From: Nocardia goodfellowii
Lineage (GTDB): Bacteria > Actinomycetota > Actinomycetes > Mycobacteriales > Mycobacteriaceae
Direction: 5' to 3'
DNA length: 64,000 nt
Assembly: GCF_017875645.1 (NCBI RefSeq)
Contig: NZ_JAGGMR010000001.1
Coordinates: 1,550,001-1,614,000 of the forward strand
The first letter of the stretch is position 1. Every line of letters starts with the position of its first letter. Under the pieces are notes generated by a model, which searched no databases, was not told the DNA's origin, and saw only the letters and a program-made list of their open reading frames with translations. Below are positions 59,196 through 64,000 of the stretch, one piece after another. The translations under genes and the position numbers were made by a program.

Positions 59196-59219
59196 TAAAC
59201 TTACTCCAGAGTAAGTTTA
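59196..59219. promoter_or_regulatory. 24-bp palindromic operator between fabG4 and fadA2
   Basis: Two perfect 11-bp arms (TAAACTTACTC and its reverse complement) around CA, 79 bp from the fabG4 start and 63 bp from the fadA2 start. It is a textbook TetR operator able to control both divergent genes. A degenerate copy is in the promoter of the TetR gene at 54979. Confidence 0.8.
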
Positions 59220-59281
59220 ATGTAAACCAACACCGGCGGGGCGCTTTATCCCCGACATCCGACGAGACCGTGGAGACTCGA

Positions 59282-60595
59282 GTGACTAGCAAAGCCCGTT
59301 CGGCGAAAAAGCCCGCGAAGCAGCCGAAGTCTGTTGCCATCGTGGGCGGCAATCGGATTCCGTTCGCGCGCAGCGACAAGGCCTACGCGCACGCGTCCAA
59401 CCAGGATATGTTCACCGCGGCGCTGGACGGTCTGGTGAGCCGGTTCAACCTGCAGGGCGAGCGCCTCGGCATGGTCGTCGGCGGCGCCGTGCTCAAGCGC
59501 GTCGGCGAACACGGCATGATTCGCGAGAGCGTGCTCGGCTCCAAGCTGAGCCCCTACACCCCGGCCCACGATCTGCAGCTCGCCTGCGGCACCGGTCTGC
59601 AGGCCATCGTCACCGTCGGCGACGCGATCGCCGCGGGCCGGATCGACGCGGGCGTCGGCGGCGGCACCGACACCACCTCGGATGCCCCGATCGGCGTCAG
59701 CGACACCATGCGCGAGTGGATGCTCGACGCCAACCGCGCCAAGACCAACAAGGACCGCCTCAAGCTGGTCGGCCAGCTGCGTCCGTCCATGGTCGGCATC
59801 GAGATCCCGCGCAACGCCGAGCCGCGCACCGGTCTGTCGATGGGTGAGCACGCCGCCATCACCGCCAAGGAGTTCGGTGTCGCCCGCGAGGCCCAGGACG
59901 AACTGGCCTATCTGTCGCACAAGAACATGGCAGCCGCCTACGACCGTGGTTTCTTCGACGACCTGATCACGCCGTTCCTCGGCCTGACCCGCGACGACAA
60001 CCTGCGTCCCGGCTCCACCATCGAGAAGCTCTCGACCTTGAAGCCCGTCTTCGGCGTCAAGGCGGGCGACGCCACCATGACCGCCGGTAACTCCACTCCG
60101 CTCACCGACGGCGCGTCCGCGGTGCTGCTGTCCAGCGACGAGTGGGCCGCCGAACGCAAGCTGCCGACCCTGGCCTACCTGGTCGACTCCGAGGTCGCCG
60201 CCGTCGACTACATCCACGGTCCCGACGGCCTGCTGATGGCCCCCACCTACGCGGTCCCGCGCATGCTCGCCCGCAACGGCCTGACCTTGCAGGATTTCGA
60301 CTACTACGAGATCCACGAGGCCTTCGCCTCGGTCGTGCTCGCCACCCTGCAGGCCTGGGAATCCGACCAGTACTGCAAGGAGCGCCTCGGCCTGGACAGC
60401 GCCCTCGGCTCCATCGACCGTTCGAAGCTCAACGTCAACGGCTCCTCGCTCGCCGCCGGCCACCCCTTCGCCGCCACCGGCGGCCGCATCGTCGCCTCCA
60501 CCGCGAAGATGCTGGCGGAAAAGGGCTCCGGCCGCGCCCTGATCTCCATCTGCGCCGCCGGCGGCCAGGGCGTCGTCGCGATCCTGGAGCGCTGA
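59282..60595 (+). CDS. fadA2: Acetyl-CoA acyltransferase FadA2 (Rv0243 orthologue)
   Basis: A 437-residue thiolase. The nucleophile Cys is in LQLACGTGLQAI, the His in NVNGSSLAAGHPFAATGGR and the second Cys in ISICAAGGQG. It starts VTSKARSAKKPAKQPKSVAIVGGNRIPFARSD at GTG 59282 behind GGAG, with a Lys-rich N-terminal extension like that of FadA2. It cleaves or condenses acyl-CoAs. The divergent htdX-fabG4 genes supply the dehydration and reduction steps, suggesting a coherent degradation or elongation module. Confidence 0.93.
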   Translation: MTSKARSAKKPAKQPKSVAIVGGNRIPFARSDKAYAHASNQDMFTAALDGLVSRFNLQGERLGMVVGGAVLKRVGEHGMIRESVLGSKLSPYTPAHDLQLACGTGLQAIVTVGDAIAAGRIDAGVGGGTDTTSDAPIGVSDTMREWMLDANRAKTNKDRLKLVGQLRPSMVGIEIPRNAEPRTGLSMGEHAAITAKEFGVAREAQDELAYLSHKNMAAAYDRGFFDDLITPFLGLTRDDNLRPGSTIEKLSTLKPVFGVKAGDATMTAGNSTPLTDGASAVLLSSDEWAAERKLPTLAYLVDSEVAAVDYIHGPDGLLMAPTYAVPRMLARNGLTLQDFDYYEIHEAFASVVLATLQAWESDQYCKERLGLDSALGSIDRSKLNVNGSSLAAGHPFAATGGRIVASTAKMLAEKGSGRALISICAAGGQGVVAILER

Positions 60596-60626
60596 AAGCC
60601 CCTGCCCTGAGCGGGATTACGAACCG

Positions 60627-60660
60627 CGCCCCGGAAAATCAGTTCCGGGGCGCGTTTTCG
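60627..60660 (+). terminator. Intrinsic terminator of fadA2
   Basis: A 12-bp perfect GC stem (60627-60638 with 60645-60656), a 6-base loop and a TTTT run (60657-60660). The 3' end of the HipA fragment on the other strand lies immediately beyond. Confidence 0.88.
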
Positions 60661-60668
60661 TTCGTTGC

Positions 60669-60899
60669 TCAACTCTGCTCGATTTCATCCCGACGCCAAC
60701 GCAATTCGCGTTGCACCCGAGTAGCGGCGATCCCCCGAAGGGCAATTGGTCGCGATTGGCTCTTCATCGGCCGCCGATACTCAGGCAGATAACGGAATTC
60801 TGTACTTCCGTCGGGGTTTCGTAGAAGTATCGCGGCCAGGCGGCCGGCTTTGTAGACATCGGCGCGGCCGATATGCCGGAAGTCCTCGAAGCTGGTCAC
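60669..60899 (-). CDS. HipA N-subdomain fragment / HipS-like protein
   Basis: A 76-residue protein. Residues 1-44 (VTSFEDFRHIGRADVYKAGRLAAILLRNPDGSTEFRYLPEYRRP) match the first subdomain of HipA toxins, whose usual length is about 400-440 residues. The remaining 32 residues (MKSQSRPIALRGIAATRVQ...) are not recognisable HipA. No kinase domain follows: the fadA2 terminator lies 9 bp downstream. GTG 60899 overlaps the hipB stop as GTGA. Either a truncated hipA relic, or a HipS-like antitoxin as in HipBST systems that has lost its HipT kinase. Confidence 0.72.
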   Translation of the reverse strand: MTSFEDFRHIGRADVYKAGRLAAILLRNPDGSTEFRYLPEYRRPMKSQSRPIALRGIAATRVQRELRWRRDEIEQS

Positions 60900-61096
60900 A
60901 GGGAGACGCCCAGCCGTAGGCCGACGACATCTGCCACGGTAGCCACGGTAGCGATGCTTGTGGTTCCGGTGCCGTGTTCGATGTCCCGGACCGTCCGAGT
61001 GGACGTTCCAGCGAGCTCCGCGAGTTGCTCCTGGGTGAGGCGATGGCGGCGTCGTTCAGCTCGGATCGCCTGTCCGATGTCGATTAGCTCTGTCAC
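60896..61096 (-). CDS. hipB: HipB-like XRE antitoxin/repressor
   Basis: A 66-residue HTH protein: IDIGQAIRAERRRHRLTQEQLAELAGTSTRTVRDIEHGTGTTSIATVATVADVVGLRLGVSL, with the XRE helix pair LTQEQLAELAGTSTRTVRDIEHG and the typical HipB dimer strand at the end. GTG 61096 has GGAGG five bases upstream. HipB proteins bind operators upstream of their own operon and neutralise HipA. Four perfectly phased palindromes upstream are its probable operators, and a TAGAAT -10 candidate (61148-61153) lies between the first two. Confidence 0.85.
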   Translation of the reverse strand: MTELIDIGQAIRAERRRHRLTQEQLAELAGTSTRTVRDIEHGTGTTSIATVATVADVVGLRLGVSL

Positions 61097-61110
61097 CCGG
61101 CCTCCGATAA

Positions 61111-61309
61111 CGGCGAGATCCTGCCGATTGCGGTAATACTGCTTCCGATTCTAGGTGTTCGTAGCTTAAATCGGCAGAATATTGCCGTTCGCGGCTAGAT
61201 GGACGAGTCATCGGCTGGGCGAGCAGAGAGAGCGGCAGCATTCTGCCGAATTCTGCTCATACTTGCGAGAATGGGATCCGCATTCCTGTCAACCGGCAAG
61301 ATTCTGCCG
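61111..61309. promoter_or_regulatory. Array of four 16-bp palindromes with exact 61-bp period
   Basis: CGGCGAGATCCTGCCG (61111-61126), CGGCAGAATATTGCCG (61172-61187), CGGCAGCATTCTGCCG (61233-61248) and CGGCAAGATTCTGCCG (61294-61309) share the form CGGC-N8-GCCG with an AT-rich centre. Their starts are exactly 61 bp apart, while the 45-bp spacers are unrelated, so this is not a simple tandem repeat. The nearest copy is 15 bp before hipB, the farthest 9 bp after the stop of the EphD-like gene. The most likely binder is HipB. Confidence 0.85.
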
Positions 61310-61317
61310 ATTTAGTT

Positions 61318-63072
61318 TCAGCGGACCAGGCGGGTGCGCTCGGTGACGAAGCGGACGAGGCCGGGGGCGAAGCGCCAGAGGTAGTACTGGGCGCGGGATT
61401 CGGGGGTTACGGGGACGATCTTCTTGTTCTTCTGGACGGCGCGGACGATCTGGGCGGCGACCTTGTCCGGGGTGTAGCCGCGCATGCGGTAGAGCCGGTC
61501 GTAGCGCTCCCGCATGCGGGCCTCCTGCGCGGGGGAGACGCCCGCCATGCGGGTGGTGCGCACGATATTGGTGTGCACGATGCCGGGGCAGATGGTGCTG
61601 ACGCCGATACCGGCGGCCGCCAGTTCGGTACGCAGGCAGTCGGAGAACATGAAAACCGCTGCCTTGCTGGTGGAGTACGCGGTGAAGCCCTGCTGCGGGG
61701 TGTAGGCGGCCATGCTGGCGAGGTTGACGATGTGTCCGCCCAGGCCGCGATCGGCCATCGCCCCGGCGAAGGCGCGGCAGCCGTTGACGACCCCGCTCAG
61801 GTTGACGTCGAGGACACGCTGGAAATCCTCGGCGGAGGTGTCCAGGAACCGGCCCGCCTGGCCGATGCCCGCGTTGTTGATCAGGACATCGGGCACGCCG
61901 TGCACGGCCAGCACCTCGTCCGCGTGCCGGGCGACCGCCGCCGCGTCGGAGACGTCCAGCCGGTAGGCGTGGCCCATGCCGCCCGCCCCGGCGATCAATC
62001 CGACCGTGTCCTCGGCGGCCGCCATATCGATATCGGAGACCACGATCTCCGCACCGTCCCGCGCGAAAGCCAACGCTGTTTCCCGGCCGATTCCGCTGCC
62101 GCCGCCGGTGATCACGACCAGTTGATCCTCGAAAGGCCTGCGGTGCGCACCCATGCGCGCGCGCCGCAGACTGCGGGCCGGTGGCGCGCCGGCGGTGGCG
62201 TCGATCAGTTCGACGGTCGCGGACGCGAGCAGCTCCGGATGCGAGAACGGCAGCCAGTGGCCGCCTTTCACCACCCGCAGCCAGACTTCCTCGGCCCACC
62301 GATCCTCGTCGGAGTACGCGGACTGCCGCACCGCGGGGTCGCGGGTGCCGATGATGATCTGTACCGGAACTTCGGTGCGGGCGTCCCGCGCGCGCAGCGG
62401 ATTCGCGAACCACGTCGCGCGATAGATGCGTAACCCGTTGACCATGTCCTGCTTGAAGGTCGGCGCGAGGTGAATTTTGTCCGGCCGCGCGCCCTCGCTG
62501 TTGGAAAGGATGGCCCGCCAGCGTTCTTCGCTCATGGTCGTGCGAATCGCCGCGTGCGGCAACGCGGGCAGCGCGAGGATGGTCGAGTAGGCGAACGAGC
62601 CGAGTTGAGCGAGCGGCAGCGCGATATTGCGCGGGGTCGGGCGAGCGAGCCGGCTGCGCGCCCACTGCGCGGTGTGCGCCAGGCTCGGCCCGGACACCGA
62701 GGTGAACGACGCGACCAAACGGCGGGCATCCGGACGGCACACGATTTCCCACATCGCGACACTGCCCCAATCGTGCGCGAGGACGTGCACCGGCTCGTCC
62801 GGGCTCAACTCCTCGATCACCGCGACGTAGTCCTGCGCCAGCTTCTCCACGGAAATATCCAGGGAGCCAGGAGGATTGGTGGACGCACCGTGGCCGCGGT
62901 TGTCCACGCTCAACACCCGGAACCGGTCCAGGAACTCCGGCGCGACGTTGTCCCACAGGTGATGGGTGTCCGGCCAGCCGTGCAACAACAGCAGGGTCGG
63001 CCCGTCCGGCGTCCCCTGCTCGTATACGGCGATGTCTACCGCACCGTTGCGCACCAGGTGTTGGACCACCAT
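61318..63072 (-). CDS. ephD: EphD-like fusion: alpha/beta hydrolase plus short-chain dehydrogenase
   Basis: A 584-residue two-domain enzyme. Residues 1-285 are an epoxide-hydrolase-like alpha/beta hydrolase (LLLHGWPDTHHLWDNVAPEFLDRFRVLSVDNRGHG, nucleophile Asp in LAHDWGSVAMW, His in VKGGHWLPFSHPELL). Residues 305-584 are an SDR (LVVITGGGSGIGRETALAFARDG, NNAGIGQAGRF, Ser in LASMAAYTP, YSTSK). The domain order and length match M. tuberculosis EphD, which acts on mycolate-related epoxides. ATG 63072 is chosen because the upstream in-frame sequence is Arg-rich noise. The gene stops 9 bp from the last HipB-type palindrome. Confidence 0.9.
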   Translation of the reverse strand: MVVQHLVRNGAVDIAVYEQGTPDGPTLLLLHGWPDTHHLWDNVAPEFLDRFRVLSVDNRGHGASTNPPGSLDISVEKLAQDYVAVIEELSPDEPVHVLAHDWGSVAMWEIVCRPDARRLVASFTSVSGPSLAHTAQWARSRLARPTPRNIALPLAQLGSFAYSTILALPALPHAAIRTTMSEERWRAILSNSEGARPDKIHLAPTFKQDMVNGLRIYRATWFANPLRARDARTEVPVQIIIGTRDPAVRQSAYSDEDRWAEEVWLRVVKGGHWLPFSHPELLASATVELIDATAGAPPARSLRRARMGAHRRPFEDQLVVITGGGSGIGRETALAFARDGAEIVVSDIDMAAAEDTVGLIAGAGGMGHAYRLDVSDAAAVARHADEVLAVHGVPDVLINNAGIGQAGRFLDTSAEDFQRVLDVNLSGVVNGCRAFAGAMADRGLGGHIVNLASMAAYTPQQGFTAYSTSKAAVFMFSDCLRTELAAAGIGVSTICPGIVHTNIVRTTRMAGVSPAQEARMRERYDRLYRMRGYTPDKVAAQIVRAVQKNKKIVPVTPESRAQYYLWRFAPGLVRFVTERTRLVR

Positions 63073-63189
63073 CGACCTCACCCCACATCCGGACCGCCGT
63101 TGGTCCTCGGACTTACGTCTCCGGCACCATTCTGTTCCAGTCGTGATCGACCCGAAACCCCACAGAAGCGGTGTCCTCGCGTCACAACC

Positions 63190-63215
63190 GGGCCCGGCGC
63201 CGAATTGCCGGGCCC
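63190..63215 (-). terminator. Hairpin after gnd
   Basis: GGGCCCGGC and GCCGGGCCC form a 9-bp stem with an 8-base loop 18 bp beyond the gnd stop. No T-run follows. Confidence 0.42.
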
Positions 63216-63233
63216 CGGTACAGGATTGAAGCG

Positions 63234-64000
63234 CTACCTGCCGGGCAGCTCGTTGTGCCCGCCGAACGCTTTGCGCATCGCCGAGAGCGCCTTGTCCGCG
63301 TAGAGCGCTTCCCCGCGCGAGGAGAACCGCTGGAACAGCGCCGCCGCCAGCACCGGCGCGGGTACCCCGGTGTCGACCGCCGCGTCGAGCGTCCAGCGGC
63401 CCTCCCCGGAATCGGACACGCGTCCGCTGAACGTTTCCAGGGTGGGATCCGCGTACAGCGCGCTCGCCGTGAGATCCAGCAACCAGGAGGCGACCACCGA
63501 CCCGCGCCGCCACACCTCGGTCACCTCGGGAATGTCGATGTCGTACATGTAGTGCTCGGGGTGGTCGAGCGGTGTCTCCTCGGCGGAGAACTCACCGTTG
63601 TGCTCGGCCCCGATATTGGCTTTGTGCAGGATATTGAGGCCCTCCGCGTAGGCCGCCATGGCCCCGTACTCGATGCCGTTGTGCACCATTTTCACGAAGT
63701 GTCCCGCACCGGCGGGCCCGCAGTGCAGATATCCCTGCTCGGACGTCGAGGGCTCACCCTGGCGGCCCGGTGTCCGCTCCGCCGCCTCGACTCCCGGCGC
63801 GATCGACTTCAGCAGCGGGTCAAGGTATTTCACCTGTTCGGACTCGCCGCCGATCATCAGGCAGAACCCGCGCTCCAAACCGAAGACGCCACCGGATGTT
63901 CCGATGTCGATGTAGTGGATCCCCTTCGGCCGCAGGTCTTTCGCGCGCGTGATGTCCTCGTGGTAGCGGCTGTTACCGCCGTCGATGATGATGTCGCCCG
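63234..64000 (-). CDS. gnd: 6-phosphogluconate dehydrogenase, YqeC type, partial
   Basis: The C-terminal 255 residues of a decarboxylating 6-phosphogluconate dehydrogenase; the 5' part, including the NADP-binding motif, lies beyond the window edge. Visible segments are [51 protein letters not shown], the catalytic [31 protein letters not shown] (Lys and His) and the C-terminal [48 protein letters not shown]. The shorter C-terminal half is the hallmark of the bacterial/archaeal short form (Rv1122 gnd2 type). It yields NADPH and ribulose 5-phosphate. Confidence 0.93.
   Translation of the reverse strand, partial: GDIIIDGGNSRYHEDITRAKDLRPKGIHYIDIGTSGGVFGLERGFCLMIGGESEQVKYLDPLLKSIAPGVEAAERTPGRQGEPSTSEQGYLHCGPAGAGHFVKMVHNGIEYGAMAAYAEGLNILHKANIGAEHNGEFSAEETPLDHPEHYMYDIDIPEVTEVWRRGSVVASWLLDLTASALYADPTLETFSGRVSDSGEGRWTLDAAVDTGVPAPVLAAALFQRFSSRGEALYADKALSAMRKAFGGHNELPGR

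Noticed and set aside
61111..61309. Considered as a CRISPR array because of regular spacing.
   Set aside because: Repeats are 16 bp and varied, spacers 45 bp, only four units, no cas genes; palindromic operators fit better.

Overview
The window is high-GC actinobacterial chromosome, densely packed on both strands, with many GTG starts and 4-bp stop/start overlaps. It carries an MmpL3-type mycolate exporter, the AftD arabinosyltransferase and the htdX-fabG4-fadA2 cluster, so the host belongs to the mycolic-acid group (Mycobacteriales). Gene content and spacing look most like Nocardia or a close relative. This is inferred from protein recognition and gene order; no search was run. I see no rRNA, tRNA, CRISPR array, insertion sequence or prophage. 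Rv numbers below are recalled M. tuberculosis orthologues.

Layout. (1) 1-6.0 kb: an HxlR regulator with a tandem pair of imine-reductase-like genes, a DrrAB-type ABC transporter with an XRE regulator, a deazaflavin-dependent nitroreductase-like gene behind a paired palindrome, and aroQ. (2) 6.4-15.2 kb: a penicillin-binding protein that has lost its catalytic motifs, DUF3054 and YbhN-type membrane proteins, a HAMP adenylate cyclase, an AI-2E-type transporter, a histidine kinase/NarL pair and a DUF1707 protein. (3) 15.3-21.1 kb: an XRE-TPR regulator with two small unknown genes, an Old Yellow Enzyme gene divergent from MerR, and a large DUF2339 membrane protein. (4) 21.1-32.8 kb: the mmpL3 neighbourhood (mmpL3, an NYN-domain gene, trmB, two degenerate-P-loop GTPase-like genes, pckG), interrupted by a lipase/SDR pair. 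(5) 33.0-51.8 kb: genes matching Rv0223c-Rv0228 and Rv0236c (aldehyde dehydrogenase, methyltransferase, glycosyltransferase, large membrane protein, DUF3068, acyltransferase, AftD and its small DUF2613 partner), with nocardial additions between them. (6) 51.9-60.7 kb: isochorismate synthase, a universal stress protein, lpqI, a TetR regulator, a DUF5685 protein with a cysteine-rich tail, and htdX-fabG4 divergent from fadA2. (7) 60.7-64 kb: a hipB gene with only the first subdomain of HipA, an EphD-like hydrolase/dehydrogenase fusion, and the 3' part of gnd, cut by the window edge.

How the genes fit together. Much of the window serves the mycolate/arabinogalactan envelope: MmpL3 exports trehalose monomycolate, AftD adds arabinose, htdX-fabG4-fadA2 handle acyl chains, LpqI recycles muropeptides, and EphD-like enzymes modify mycolates or other epoxides. 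A TetR regulator at 55 kb has an operator-like site in its own promoter that resembles the long palindrome between fabG4 and fadA2, so it probably controls all of them.

The most unusual finds are: four 16-bp palindromes exactly 61 bp apart upstream of hipB, which is followed by a HipS-like fragment and no kinase; the penicillin-binding protein without SxxK, SxN and KTG motifs; a complete transcription unit encoding a 48-residue peptide; and the 14-cysteine tail of the DUF5685 protein.
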